Origin: Cronobacter dublinensis subsp. dublinensis LMG 23823 | GTDB taxonomy: Bacteria > Pseudomonadota > Gammaproteobacteria > Enterobacterales > Enterobacteriaceae | Length of the DNA stretch: 64,000 nt | Direction of reading: 5' to 3' | NCBI RefSeq assembly: GCF_001277235.1 | Contig: NZ_CP012267.1 | Coordinates: forward strand, 124,001-188,000 | Shown here: piece by piece, positions 9,001-16,019 of the stretch | Layout: each line of letters starts with the position of its first letter | Position numbering within the stretch: position 1 is the stretch's first letter | Made by a program: the position numbers and the translations under genes | Notes under the pieces: generated by a model | Told to the model about the DNA's origin: nothing | Seen by the model: the letters and a program-made list of their open reading frames with translations, nothing else | Databases searched by the model: none

Positions 9001-11534
9001 AAGGCGGATCCATTGGCGTTGGGCTGACGGCGGGCTCTGGCGGTACGGGGATTAACATTTCCGCCAGCATGAACGCCGCGAAAGGCAGTGAAAAGGGCAA
9101 TGGCACCACCTGGAATGAGACCACACTTGATGCGGGGCGGCAGGTCAACCTCACTACCGGACGCGATGCCACGCTTTCCGGTGCGCAGGTGAACGGCCAG
9201 ACGGTGAAAGCCGACATTGGCCGCGATCTTAACATCACCAGCCTGCAGGACAGTGACAACTATAAGAGTAAGCAGCAGAGCGTCAGCGCGGGTGGCAGCG
9301 TAACCATTGGCGCGCCGGGCGGTTCGGCGAACGTCAGCTACAGCCGCGACGCCATAAAGAGTAATTACGACTCGGTCATCGAACAGGCGGGTATCTATGC
9401 AGGCAAAGGTGGTTTCGATATCACCGTTGGCAACCACACGCAGCTTAACGGCGCAGTGATTGGCTCAACCGCCACCGCCGATAAAAACCGCCTGGAGACC
9501 GGCACGCTGGGCTTCACCGATATCCGTAATAAAGCGGATTATAAGGTTGAGCATCAGGGCGCGGGCTTCAGTTCGGGTGGCGGTATTGCAGGCAATATCA
9601 TTAGCAACGTAGCGAATACTGCACTGGCCGGACTTGGTAGCAGTGGTCATGCCGAGGGCACGACACAAGCCGCAGTCTCAGAAGGCACGATTACGATTCG
9701 TGATAAGGCAAATCAGCAGCAGAACCTGGCTGATTTAAGCCGTGATACGGCTCATGCCAATGACAGCATTAGCCCAATATTCAATAAAGAGAAAGAACAG
9801 AATCGCCTGCAGGCAGCACAACTGATTAGCGATATCGGTTTACAGGCCTCGGATATTGTCAAAACGCAGGGTGCTATAGAGGCTGCACAGAAAGCGAATA
9901 GCCAGATGGCGAGCGCTACTCAGGCTCAGAAAAATAAAGCGCTGGAAGAACTGAAAGCACAGAACCCGAAAAAGCAGTACAGCGACAAGGAGATAAACCA
10001 GCAGGTCTGGCAAAACTTTTTCAATAATGCGCAAAAAAACAGTGACTATGGCACTGGCGGCAAATATCAGCGAGCCGTTCAGGCAGTGACGGCGGCAGTG
10101 CAGGGCCTGGCGGGGGGTAACGTTCAGGCTGCACTCGCTGGTGGTGCCGCACCCTATCTGGCAGAGCAGGTTAAAAAGCAGATTGGTGAAGACAACATTG
10201 CTGCCAATGCGATTGCTCACGCGATAGTCGGTGGCATCGTCGCAGAGCTTTCTGGCAGAAATGGTCTTGCAGGCGCCGCAGGTGCGGCATCCGGGGAGCT
10301 TGCAGCCAAAGCGTTAATGACAGAGCTTTACCCAGGTAAAACGGCCTCGCAATTGTCCGAAGAAGAAAAGCAAACGCTCAGTGCGCTCTCAACTCTGGCG
10401 GCAGGCCTTGCAGGTGGGGTTGTTGGCGATAGCAGCGACAGCGCATTTACTGGCGCGCAAGCCGGGAAGAATGCCGTTGAGAACAACCATCTTAATACCC
10501 TGGAAAAACTGTCGCTGAGTAATAAGAAAAAAGAATACAGCTCATCCTGCCAGGGCGAGAATGCTGATAATGAATCATGCAAAGCGCTTAAGCAGGATAT
10601 CGATAAGCTGAACGAAAAAGGGCAAAGCATTGATAAGACCGAATACAGTGAGCTTGGACCGGATTTCCAGCTGGGCGGAGTGGACAGCATTAAGCACAGC
10701 CCTGGTGATGTAGTCTCCTGTGTTGGTTCCAGCAACGGATACTGCACAGTGACCGATGTGTCTGCCGTAGACGGAAAGGAGTGGAAGCTTGAGCCCGCAA
10801 ACGAAGTACAAGCAATTACAGAGAAATATAAGAACGAAAAGACAGAAGATTATATCAAAGCGTTAGGCGCAGCCTACTTTGAAGGTGGTTGCGGAATGCC
10901 AGGCGTTGCTTCCGCATTGTGCCAGTCTTACAGTGCATTCGGCGGCGCAAACCCTATCAGCGGTAAGGTACCGACTGATGCTGAACGTATCACCTGGGCT
11001 TTAAATGCCGCGGCTAACCTGGCTGCTGGCAAATCTGCAATCGCTAAGGGTAACGCAGGAACCGTTATCGCAAATGACTTAAAACCGCACGAGCTTAAGC
11101 AGGCGCAAAGTATAGTGAATGAGCTCGGTGGGGCATTTGAAGGGGTACCTAAACTTAACGTCGGTGAAAAACTAAATGGAAAACCAGTAACGTCACCTGA
11201 TTACCCCGTGATTGATGGGTGGTACAAAACCTCGTCTGGAGAGAAAATTTCTGTTAGTTTGAAAGAATTGTCTTCAAGAAACCCTTTGTCAATATTACAG
11301 GACGTTAGTAAAGCGAATAAAACGGGTAAAGAATTTGGGATTTCTAATTCAACTATGTTTGTTGACGCGAAAAACATGTCCAGTGAACAATTAATAAAAT
11401 TTGCTAATAATGGTCCTTTGAGCGGGAAAGCATTGCAGCAAGGCGTCATCGATCGCGTAGTGGTAAGAACAAACGATGGGTTCGTAACCATTGAAGCTGG
11501 TGCTGTTAAGAATCAGAAGCCTAAGGGGTGGTAA
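1..11534 (+). CDS. cdiA: CdiA-type filamentous haemagglutinin/CDI effector, 5' end missing
   Basis: The reading frame is open from base 3 with no stop before 11534, so the start, signal peptide and TPS secretion domain lie left of the window. The first 5.3 kb encodes haemagglutinin repeats built on LTNxGTLQG-like units. An AT-rich insert follows (5380-5960), then a conserved segment containing SSYMLGRLNLNPDYDYRFLG, a second repeat block (about 6900-9700) and an alanine/glycine-rich pretoxin region ending in VENN at 10476-10487. About 350 residues of variable C-terminal toxin end at GW-stop. This order matches known CdiA proteins: FHA-1, receptor-binding region, FHA-2, pretoxin, CT toxin. The protein is exported by a CdiB partner, not seen here, and displayed on the cell surface to deliver the toxin on contact. 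The stop codon overlaps the cdiI start. Family call is firm; choice of CdiA over a plain FHA adhesin rests on VENN and the linked immunity gene. Confidence 0.93.
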   Translation, partial: VNLGNLNARQGDITLDASGRLAVKNSLASGTLTAKGDNVTLSGEHKTGGALAVSSRGDVALRDASLASDGAITLAADGTLSSAASTLTSGQSQTLKGKTVTLDNATRVDARNDVTLNGGALENQAQISTGGSAQLSGERLTNSGQIAAKDRLETRATRLTNSGTLQGNGVNVESDAVTNSGTLQSGADLTLNAATLDQQGTLSARGDAALTARDNLNNRASGNILTDGTLTVNAGTLTQNGTLSGTKGIQARTQRTTSGKGALTTSQGDIRLDATQDADLNGQTMAAGNLTLTGDAVTTQQGAQLQSGRDLSVTARDATLNGTQAAKGALDVTAQRLSHSGKSDAATTRVTAEERLANSGTLLGDALTLRGKQITNSGLLQGDRALSLFADRLDNLNGGTLYSAASLSLDLPALTNQGLITTDGDLTLRGGHITNGGLLQSQHALEVAAGQLDNLSGGTLYGADGLRLTLPTLSNQGLISTNGDLTLHGQDLANGGEINGVNVRGDLATLDNRGRLLADNAMTLSAATLNNDGTLAARHLTLTADRLHNLGLAQGDNALNVTAGDTENQGALRTGGTLDLQGETLTNRGELSATALLLALAKSADNSGRMIATDALRLTTPAFTNSGTLAAATLELGSDTLTNRGTLQGTRELRAHGKALDNQQGGVVLTGGALTLVSDTLNNAGLLQGDTLALTARDWRNDGNALGQNGVTANIAGTLTNQGNVLSQQAMTVNAGHADNGGALMAKVLALHGDLQNSGLLQGSDALSWDGASLTNAADGQLTGGNTLALNGTTLANQGQMQARAVTVTGDILRNGGTLQATDSLTATLGQQLDNQGKLLSQNQARVSAATLINDGALAARALDIQAPDVTNRGTLAGNDSLTFTTRNLYNGAGGQIATGAGLTLDLSQLENQGLLSVNDGLTLRAGSLTNGGDMQAGALDLTLNGALDNSGRLIADGRAQMTAGTLTNSGSLAGEDVTLGAASIRNGGLIQGTHSAGATAQTLTNDASGTWLSGGALTLRGADLTNAGQMQGDTLTLTGNSLDNRGVINGIHGVTGTLQGALTSDGQIVSRGDATLTAGSLTGSGRLVADNLTLRADTLTNNGLWQGTTALNATGDTITTGANARTLSGGALTLDAGTLTTGGTLQGQQVTVDADTWTHGGTLISLGGLGAQTQGTLTNNGSLLSQGAATVTAGELANNGDLLSQGALTLDGQRLTNRGALQGDTLTAYQNQINNQGSMTGAQGLTLTARPQPRMARMLLAAPARELINGANGALLTGGTLRIDSGAVTNAGRWQGQQILLNAQRLDLSGAIQSADGLNITLSGDLNSLSGSKITALGAAALDALAMTNQGEWTAKNLTLTGDSLRNEGAITGVNGLTATIGNDVTQTSNGKMLTGGALTLNAGAVNNQGAVQGGTLGITTGGLINSGRLQGDNGATLIARGAFTNNAGGQVISRQALAVTTPVLVNNGLIQGGGNTRVDATTSARNDGKLLSGGQLTLTTPQFTGAGWLQAATLILNAANATNSGTWLADQGTLTGTTLTNQGTTQGGALTVNYGTLNNNGTLLGNNQLTVNANQVNQQATGKLFSGGDLLIGSSGLNAAGQLVALGNLTLKLTNAFTNTNALAAGKTLTVTSNGAIDNRGVLQGQAVNVSAGGALANNGQITTGSGASTLSGSSVALNGAGTLQGGGDVNIVSRGNITVDGFTGTRGSLTLTAPGSIINTALLYAANNLALYANSITNQRGDILAGNSLWMQKDASGNANAEVVNTSGNIETQNGDITIKTVNLRNERAGLKSTMQTQSAGTTYAWMGQPNVNIPVADLGIDTLVQDSYIGLSNETSGSCSGVPCFRYAYNIIYYHPLKEYETRKFILEQTQQEISSEGSSALISSGRNLVVSAGSLNNQASNIIANNNINLEGQSLNNQSYQSGSHIKYAVYNYSGPKPGSRNVDATGYTMNGTRYLRDIAYKFENYVTETVNGELYRAVIQAGGNITANFADNISNTSTTANAGRTSNTITAPSLNILSHQSIGGSVQKQALAGGAAVAVNSPEWKDQLQGALQQINGGGALENTAGGTSLANISTSKAGKANLGSVGGLANAGVTAASTGNIAGGALASYQSKPVDTSAYPLPSGNNGFFVVSDNPKSPYLINVNPKLDGLGELDPALFGDLNKLLGVQPGAAPRETRASFTNEKQFLGSSYMLGRLNLNPDYDYRFLGDAAFDTRYVSNTLLNQTGNRYLNGVGSDLQQMQYLMDSAAAQQKSLGLQFGVALTRDQIASLDKSILWWETATVNGETVMIPKLYLSPKDVTVNNGSVIAGNNVSLKGGDITNSGSTLLAKQDLKLDSQNSISNLNDGLMKAGGNLNLSAIGDINNISSAIRGQTVALESADGSINNITLAEQTSIDARGKYGSVMLKDTTLGSTATISAQDSLALQAGKNITLIGANLTSGGDLLMNAWGDIAVNANQVNDAYGQSGLRNNTNTSRSSMTYQGSTISAGGNLGIKAGDNLSVAASDIKAGGSAALAAGGDLNLDALHTSNNSRSGKSETHSTGLDRTTVSAGDNLTLSAGRDINARAAALAAEDNLGIQAGRDVNLEAEATTAGNSYRSKKKTTINESVRQQGTELASGGNTFIVAGRDMNAEAAQATAKGDIGVTAGRDINLATATESDYHYKEETKTKKGFLKKTTTHTVSEQSATREAGTLLSGDNVTLKAGEDLLVKGSAVAGDGNVALSAGKNVDIVAATNTDANWQLKEKKKSGLMGSGGIGFTIGSSKTRHELKEKGTTQSQSVSTIGSTGGNVSITAGEQARVSGADLVAGKNLTLTGDSVIIEPGHDKRTRTETFEQKSSGLTVALSGAVGDAVNSAVTTAMAAKEQSDSRLAGLQATKAVLSGAQAAQAGRLDAAKGTDPSNNASIGVMASLGAQSSKSKSQFEQDTTTGSTLNAGKDLSITATGKGQTANRGDIRIGGSELKAGNDITLNAARDINLVSSANVQKLEGSNSSKGGSIGVGLTAGSGGTGINISASMNAAKGSEKGNGTTWNETTLDAGRQVNLTTGRDATLSGAQVNGQTVKADIGRDLNITSLQDSDNYKSKQQSVSAGGSVTIGAPGGSANVSYSRDAIKSNYDSVIEQAGIYAGKGGFDITVGNHTQLNGAVIGSTATADKNRLETGTLGFTDIRNKADYKVEHQGAGFSSGGGIAGNIISNVANTALAGLGSSGHAEGTTQAAVSEGTITIRDKANQQQNLADLSRDTAHANDSISPIFNKEKEQNRLQAAQLISDIGLQASDIVKTQGAIEAAQKANSQMASATQAQKNKALEELKAQNPKKQYSDKEINQQVWQNFFNNAQKNSDYGTGGKYQRAVQAVTAAVQGLAGGNVQAALAGGAAPYLAEQVKKQIGEDNIAANAIAHAIVGGIVAELSGRNGLAGAAGAASGELAAKALMTELYPGKTASQLSEEEKQTLSALSTLAAGLAGGVVGDSSDSAFTGAQAGKNAVENNHLNTLEKLSLSNKKKEYSSSCQGENADNESCKALKQDIDKLNEKGQSIDKTEYSELGPDFQLGGVDSIKHSPGDVVSCVGSSNGYCTVTDVSAVDGKEWKLEPANEVQAITEKYKNEKTEDYIKALGAAYFEGGCGMPGVASALCQSYSAFGGANPISGKVPTDAERITWALNAAANLAAGKSAIAKGNAGTVIANDLKPHELKQAQSIVNELGGAFEGVPKLNVGEKLNGKPVTSPDYPVIDGWYKTSSGEKISVSLKELSSRNPLSILQDVSKANKTGKEFGISNSTMFVDAKNMSSEQLIKFANNGPLSGKALQQGVIDRVVVRTNDGFVTIEAGAVKNQKPKGW
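5380..5960 (+). other. AT-rich central insert in cdiA, probable receptor-binding region
   Basis: Inside the GC-rich repeat gene, base composition drops sharply here and the repeat grammar (LTN, NNG, LQG) disappears. The encoded stretch is rich in tyrosine and isoleucine and carries two cysteines close together (GSCSGVPC). In characterised CdiA proteins the receptor-binding domain sits between the two haemagglutinin repeat blocks and is variable. The position and composition fit that, but the receptor cannot be read from the sequence. Confidence 0.5.
10476..11534 (+). other. VENN motif and C-terminal toxin region (CdiA-CT) of the main cdiA
   Basis: VENN at 10476-10487 marks the usual boundary between constant CdiA and the exchangeable toxin. 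About 350 residues follow. The first part contains two short cysteine-bearing stretches (CVGSSNGYC and GGCGMPGVASALC) and an alanine-rich helix ending AANLAAGKSA, which resembles the cytoplasm-entry domains of other CdiA-CTs. The last 130 or so residues, from about GGAFEGVPKL to the end, would be the toxic domain. I do not recognise its fold. It is lysine- and serine-rich, and the DNA is AT-rich from about 11,050 onward, as is usual for exchanged toxin cassettes. Confidence 0.75.
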
Positions 11535-12073
11535 TGAGTGTATCCTTAAGTGTTTTTTCTAAAAAAGCATTAAGCATTGACGTTTCCACCTTCACTGTGG
11601 ATACAAACAGGGTGTTTAATTCCTTGTTAGGATGTGATGGTGCATATTTGAATTTCGAAATATTTGATTCGGAAGGAACAGCTATAAAAAAAATAGAGCC
11701 AGATGCAGCTCAGGTGTATAGGTTCATTGAAAACAATATTGCATTTTGTGGTGGATGCTTTTTATACGGTCCGGATGAATACTGGCAATATCATAGTGAA
11801 GAGCAATTGAATGAGTTTTCGGTTACTGAAATTAATTTTAACTCTGACAGCGTCATTTTTTTAATCGCGCTGTCAATGGTAATTGTGATAGCCGATTATT
11901 CAGGGTGCGATTATATTTTTGATACAAGTGGCATACTTTCTATTACTAACGATGATAAAGCTAAAATAGACGATATCCTTGCATTAAAGATTACTTCAGT
12001 CGATGATGACATTAAAAAATCCTGTGCTCTTTTGTATGAGAGAATAATAAGTGATGCGTGGAGAATAGAATGA
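11534..12073 (+). CDS. cdiI: Immunity protein to the main CdiA toxin
   Basis: The ATG at 11534 overlaps the cdiA stop (TAATG) and lies just after an AAGGGG ribosome site, so the two are translationally coupled. An earlier GTG at 11528 is possible but badly placed. The 179-residue product is acidic and cytoplasmic in character, with no signal peptide, and contains YGPDEYWQYHSEEQLNEF. It should bind and neutralise the toxin encoded immediately upstream. No Pfam-type family is recognised. A frameshifted paralogue lies at 15093-15627, and the alignment of the two supports this start (MSVSLSVF against MSISLSLF). Function is inferred from position in a CDI locus. Confidence 0.85.
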   Translation: MSVSLSVFSKKALSIDVSTFTVDTNRVFNSLLGCDGAYLNFEIFDSEGTAIKKIEPDAAQVYRFIENNIAFCGGCFLYGPDEYWQYHSEEQLNEFSVTEINFNSDSVIFLIALSMVIVIADYSGCDYIFDTSGILSITNDDKAKIDDILALKITSVDDDIKKSCALLYERIISDAWRIE

Positions 12074-12503
12074 CAGGGGGTATTGTTCTTTTTATTAAAA
12101 AAGCTTGTGTAACATTACAAGATAAAATAGAGAGTGCGATATCGCTTGCCTGAGGGTACAGGCCCTCACGGTAAAACTCAGATGGGACACTTCAGTTGTT
12201 CAGGATCCGAAGACATGCGTTTTTAACGACTCCTGTTACGAAGAATTAATCGCATGGATATATTAGCCAGTGGAGTCCATGCGGTCTTTAATGAGACAAA
12301 ACTACATTTAATCACTTGAATGTTTATCTGGACCCAGCAGTGAGATGCTACGGTGAGTCTTCAGGTGCTGCGCTTGTGCACCCAAACGAAAGATGACTAA
12401 TGTCGTTTAGTACGCCGGAATCTACCGAAGCTACCATTCCATTTTTTTGCCGTTGATGGCCTTCGGCGCAACTTTACTATTCACCGGAGCCGGGGAAGAA
12501 TAA
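12074..12503 (+). other. 430-bp stretch without a recognisable gene
   Basis: No credible ORF or known IS end was found. The sequence holds a small inverted repeat, TGAGGG/CCCTCA, around 12147-12164. From about 12,465 it drifts into the degenerate start of the next VENN cassette. It probably consists of scrambled remnants left by cassette exchange. Confidence 0.4.
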
Positions 12504-13552
12504 GCTGCTGGCGCAGCCGGAGGATTTATTGCCGCGTCAGGTTCGGAAAGGCTGTCTGCGGCGTTTTATAATACAAAGTCAGAAGAACTCTTTCCGGATG
12601 AAAAAACGGTCATTGTTAACCTCGTTGCAGCACCGGGCGCGGCGGGCGGTAGCATGGCCGCAGGGAACAGCACCGGTATCGGCAGTGGTGCAAACGCCGC
12701 CAGGGTGGAGGTTGAGAATAATGCGCTGAGTGTGGTTGTCCGGGGTAGTGTACTGGCGATTAAAGGATGTGCCAAAGTAGCAGCCTGTCGTAATGCGCTG
12801 GTTGAAAAAGGTCTTGGTGCGCTGCTGGGTGTGGGAGCAGCTAAAACCGCGCTAGATAATCTCTCTTCAACAGAGCGGGACTATGTCTTTAGTGTGGCGA
12901 TGTCGGGTAAGGCTGATTTAATAGAAAAACTGACGCCAGAACAACGGGCTGCCTATAATTATATGGTGGGTCAGGATCAGAAAGGTTTAATCACCATCTT
13001 TCCGAAACCGGACAGGGATTTAACAGACGATAAGCTGATTAACCCGGCTCAGGATCAGAACAAGGGAACGATGCTGACAACGCCGGATCAGCAAAGTCAG
13101 AATGGAGCCAGTCATACCGGGAATACCAGTGGTGCGCCAGATACAGGCGGAAACACCACGGTAACACCGATCCCTGACGGGCCGGGTAAGGATGATCTGG
13201 CTTATCTGGCTGAGGGTAGAGATAACAGATTGCCTATTCCTGAACCTCTTGTGGCAAGCAATGGATTAAAAGTTGAATCCAATTCTAAACACACACCCGG
13301 CGCACAAGGGTTTAGACTTAATGCTGGCATTGAACCAAAAATTCCTTAGATTTATTTGAAAATTCAGTATCAATTGATGGAGATAAAGCTCGTTATAATA
13401 TGAGCGATGATGGTTCTATTCACCGTTATTTTCCTGATAATACAGGAACCTATCATTGGTCTGGAAGTCCGGGTGATTCAAAAAATCAGATGCGACTAGA
13501 TAATAAGACCAATGCCCAATTTCGTAAGCAAGAAGGATGGAAAATTAAATGA
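12504..13552 (+). pseudogene. Orphan CdiA-CT cassette 1: pretoxin, VENN and frameshifted toxin
   Basis: The frame is open from 12504 with pretoxin sequence (AAGAAGGFIAASGSERLSAA), VENN at 12711-12722, then an entry/linker domain with proline- and threonine-rich spacer to GFRLNAGIEPK. An A5 run at 13337-13341 causes a stop at 13347. Adding one A restores EPKNSLDLFENSV and continues to YHWSGSPGDSKNQMRLDNK, ending at 13552. That tail looks like the C-terminus of known polymorphic toxins, though I cannot name its activity. There is no start codon or ribosome site of its own, so the cassette is silent unless recombined onto a full cdiA. The restored toxin stop overlaps the immunity ATG (ATGA), which supports the reconstruction. 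Confidence 0.75.
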
Positions 13553-14022
13553 TAATTGGTAATCCTTATCAAATTGCAATACAAGTAGAGCAGGTAGATG
13601 TTTTATGCTCTCCTAGTGGAATTTTTAATTTTATTATCAACGATATGTTCATCCCCGGCAAAGGAGTTACTATAGATCTTTATATTGTAATATCTTCATT
13701 AAAAGAGAGTCTGGAAGCTGGAGTCCGAGAAATAAATGAGGATATTGGCAATGTTTCTATAGATAAAATTGATTTTTCCGAAGGAACACCTGAAAAATTA
13801 ATATCATTGAATGTTGCTGAATTATATGATTACGGGTGTGCTTTTTGGTTGGGATTTGACGGTAATGAAGATCGTCTAATCTATACTTTAGATTTTGAAA
13901 GTGGTTTTAACGAGAGTCGCTTTCCTAGAGGGACGATAGAGAAATTAATCAGGACATTGCCTTTGGCAGATACGCTAATTATGGATAAAACTAATGATAT
14001 TATAATTACAAAGATAAATTAG
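13549..14022 (+). CDS. Orphan immunity protein, Imm42-like
   Basis: The 157-residue product starts at an ATG overlapping the reconstructed stop of the upstream toxin. The N-terminus MIIGNPYQIAIQVEQ, followed by SGIFNFIINDMFIPG, resembles the Imm42 family of polymorphic-toxin immunity proteins. It has no signal peptide or membrane segment. The gene is intact although its toxin is frameshifted, which fits selection to keep immunity against neighbours carrying the same toxin. A truncated relative of the N-terminal part occurs twice downstream (15840-15941 and 19342-19443). The Imm42 assignment is from memory of the family pattern; the immunity role is inferred from context. Confidence 0.7.
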   Translation: MIIGNPYQIAIQVEQVDVLCSPSGIFNFIINDMFIPGKGVTIDLYIVISSLKESLEAGVREINEDIGNVSIDKIDFSEGTPEKLISLNVAELYDYGCAFWLGFDGNEDRLIYTLDFESGFNESRFPRGTIEKLIRTLPLADTLIMDKTNDIIITKIN

Positions 14023-14030
14023 CCGCTATA

Positions 14031-14404
14031 GTGGTTGAGAATAATGCTCTCAGCGATGAAGATGAAAACGAAATTCTTCATGGTAATCGGACAGTAAAAG
14101 TTATCCCTGTAAACCCATTCAATAATTTTTGGATGAAGGTGGGCACCTGATAGCCAGCATTTTTGGTGGATTTGGTGAGAAGCTTAATATAGTTCCAATG
14201 AATGGCAATCTGAATAAGGGAGCCTGGAAACAAATGGAAAATACGTGGGTTACTGCCCTGAAGGAGGGTAAACAGGTGAAATTTAAGATAGATCCAGTTT
14301 ATTCTGGTAGTAGTGTGAGGCCGGATAATTTTACTATTCAAAATCAGATCGGTAACAATAAGCCTATAAGAGAAACATTCCAGAATGCTCCAGGTGGGAA
14401 GTAA
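14031..14404 (+). pseudogene. Orphan cassette 2: VENN plus DNA/RNA non-specific endonuclease toxin, frameshifted
   Basis: VENN appears at 14034-14045, only 12 bp after the preceding immunity stop, with no pretoxin domain. The frame runs to VNPFNNF and is lost at a T5 run (14126-14130). Adding one T restores NNFLDEGGHLIASIFGG, then NIVPMNGNLNKGAWKQMENT, VYSGSSVRP and the end FQNAPGGK. The DxGGHLIAS motif with the downstream MNGNLN and MENTW segments is typical of DNA/RNA non-specific endonuclease toxins, where the histidine is catalytic. The entry domain is missing and there is no start signal, so this is a recombination remnant. The cognate immunity gene follows after 2 bp. Confidence 0.8.
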
Positions 14405-14406
14405 TT

Positions 14407-14742
14407 ATGTCTACTGAAAATGAATTGTACTTGTGTATTGGGCGCTCCCTTTACAGCACGGCACCAGATAATGCAAAAGCTGTATTATTAGATGCAGAGT
14501 TGTCTCCAGAAAGTGATCATGTTAAATTTTCATTTGATTACATTGATAATGCGGGAAAGAAGAACTGGTTTACTCCCGAAAGTGCAAAGACCGACAGTGA
14601 GTTGATGGATTGCCTCGTGAAACTCCGTCATTACTATATTGAAAACAACCTGACCAATGGCCGCCCTGCGTGGCATGGATGTGAGGTGACGCTGGATGTG
14701 GATAAAATGAAGCTCAGTATAGATTTCCGTTACGACGATTAG
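14407..14742 (+). CDS. Orphan immunity protein, YezG/DUF600-like
   Basis: The 111-residue acidic protein starts 2 bp after the nuclease stop. Features include an N-terminal helix LYLCIGRSLYSTAP, a central strand region VKFSFDYIDNAGKKNWF and an acidic C-terminus ending IDFRYDD. The layout resembles the YezG (DUF600) immunity family, which neutralises DNA/RNA non-specific nuclease toxins in other systems, and that agrees with the toxin next door. The frame is intact. A short hairpin that may act as a terminator follows at 14754. Family call is moderate; the immunity role is well supported by position. Confidence 0.65.
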   Translation: MSTENELYLCIGRSLYSTAPDNAKAVLLDAELSPESDHVKFSFDYIDNAGKKNWFTPESAKTDSELMDCLVKLRHYYIENNLTNGRPAWHGCEVTLDVDKMKLSIDFRYDD

Positions 14743-14753
14743 TCATCAATGAG

Positions 14754-14780
14754 CCCGGTTCTCACACCGGGATCTTCGTG
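14754..14780 (+). terminator. Possible rho-independent terminator after the YezG-like gene
   Basis: CCCGGT-TCTCAC-ACCGGG forms a 6-bp stem with a 6-base loop, followed by ATCTTCGTGTTTTT. The stem is short, so strength is uncertain. Confidence 0.45.
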
Positions 14781-14796
14781 TTTTTCGACGTTAAAT

Positions 14797-14890
14797 TTAC
14801 CCAAAACGCCCATCCCCGCGCTTATACACCGGCAGATCGCCGTTGTCATTCAGCGCACCGGCACCCATTCCAGCCACAGCTTCACCTTCT
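14797..14890 (-). pseudogene. Antisense C-terminal gene relict, copy 1
   Basis: Read on the minus strand this encodes GALNDNGDLPVYKRGDGRFG-stop. Very similar antisense endings occur in the other cassette spacers, at 21845-21962 (ALNDTSDLPMYKRGDGHCG) and, more decayed, at 16672-16760 and 20174-20262. The parent gene is not identified. It looks like the tail of one gene carried along with the cassettes. Confidence 0.45.
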
Positions 14891-15092
14891 GCCGGTTGAT
14901 GTAAAACACGCTATATTCTCGGCGCGGCTGTATTACCTGATGCTGGTGGTGGGAATCGGTGTGCTTATTAATAAATCGCGCCCGTAATAAAATAAACAGA
15001 AATATAAATTATCAATCAAATCGTTGTTACAAAGAAAAATTTAATCACTATCACATTTGTACGATAATAAATTCAAAGCCTGAGAGGCAGTA

Positions 15093-15627
15093 ATGAGCAT
15101 ATCGCTAAGTCTATTTTTTAACGAATCATTAAACATAGATGTTTCTGAGCCAATTATAGAAGCAAGTAAAATATTTAGGATTTTATCCGGGCAAAAGGAT
15201 ACTTACCTTGATTTTGGTGTTTATGCTGCAAAAGGCAACGTTATAAAAAAAAGTAAAACCTGATGTAACTCAAGTGTACAGTGTCATTGAGAATAATATC
15301 TTTTTAAGTGGTGGGTATTTTTTATACGGGTCTGATGAACACTGGCAGTACCATAGTGAAGAGCAACTAAACGAGTTTTCGATTACCGAAATTAATTTTG
15401 ACCCTCACTGCGGTAAGTTTTTAATGTTCCTTTCAATATTGATCGCGGTAGCTGAATTTTCCATGAGTGATTATCTTATTGATACGAGTGGTATATTATC
15501 GGTAACGAAAAATGATAAGGCAAAAATAAGCGACATTCTTGATTTGAAAGTCTCTTCGGAAGCTGCGGATGTTAATGAGTCCTGCGCTCTTTTGTATACG
15601 AAGATAATAACAAGTAAGTGGCAATAA
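15093..15627 (+). pseudogene. Frameshifted paralogue of cdiI with no adjacent toxin
   Basis: Translation from ATG 15093 (MSISLSLFFNESLNIDV) aligns throughout with the main CdiI. An A8 run at 15245-15252 breaks the frame. Removing one A gives VIKKVKPDVTQVYSVIENN, matching AIKKIEPDAAQVYRFIENN of CdiI, and the frame then stays open through HWQYHSEEQLNEFSITEINF to 15627. A good ribosome site (GAGGCAG) precedes the ATG, and the TAATGAG context matches the junction at the main cdiI. The cognate toxin has been deleted, leaving an immunity-only remnant. This appears to be a diverged earlier copy of the current immunity gene, so this toxin type may have occupied the locus more than once. Confidence 0.8.
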
Positions 15628-15839
15628 ACATATCATTGAAGCATCACGTCTTTGATGAAAAAAATAGCCATATTCACATTATTGAATGAATGAATAAAGG
15701 CAGTGTAACACATCGATTTTCCAGAGAACATGGGGACAGACCACTGAACAGGTTTTAGTTATGGACGATAAAAAATTCATAGCTACGTAAGCAGGAAGCG
15801 GGCGGTAATAATTATGGGTGGTTCGTATTAAATTTCTAT

Positions 15840-15941
15840 ACAGACAGGAAAATAGATATGCTATGTTCTCCCAGCGGTATTTTTAATTTGATAATTAATG
15901 GTAATATTATTCCTGGGCAAGGGATACAGGTTTATCTTTAG
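15840..15941 (+). pseudogene. Imm42-like immunity gene fragment, copy A
   Basis: The translation MLCSPSGIFNLIINGNII followed by PGQGIQVYL-stop matches residues about 19-45 of the Imm42-like protein at 13549. Both ends of that gene are missing. It is a deletion remnant with no start of its own. The following bases, to 16036, encode a tail ending TKEELMNELGK-stop that runs into the next immunity start and may be the end of a deleted toxin. Confidence 0.7.
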
Positions 15942-16019
15942 AATTAGCAGAGGTACAGGGTAGACTGGTTGAGCAGAATTCATCGACATCTCGATGTTTA
16001 ACTAAAGAGGAGTTAATGA

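Noticed and set aside
246..10747. Many long ORFs on the minus strand and in other frames, up to 498 codons, under cdiA
   Set aside because: They are shadows of a GC-rich repetitive gene. They lack ribosome sites and have arginine/alanine/serine-rich low-complexity translations, while the plus-strand frame is continuous and matches a known family.
12529..12729. ORFs of 66-91 codons in the second frame of the pretoxin repeats (also near 16959, 20439 and 22134)
   Set aside because: They are out-of-frame readings of the conserved pretoxin sequence. The true frame gives the AGGFVAAS and VENN segments.
14778..14987. 69-codon plus-strand ORF after the YezG-like gene
   Set aside because: The opposite strand carries a recurring relict tail in the same place, and the plus-strand translation shows no family resemblance.
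15700..15800. GGGGACAGACCAC-like sequence that looked like an insertion-sequence or REP-type end
   Set aside because: No paired inverted end, target duplication or transposase fragment was found nearby.
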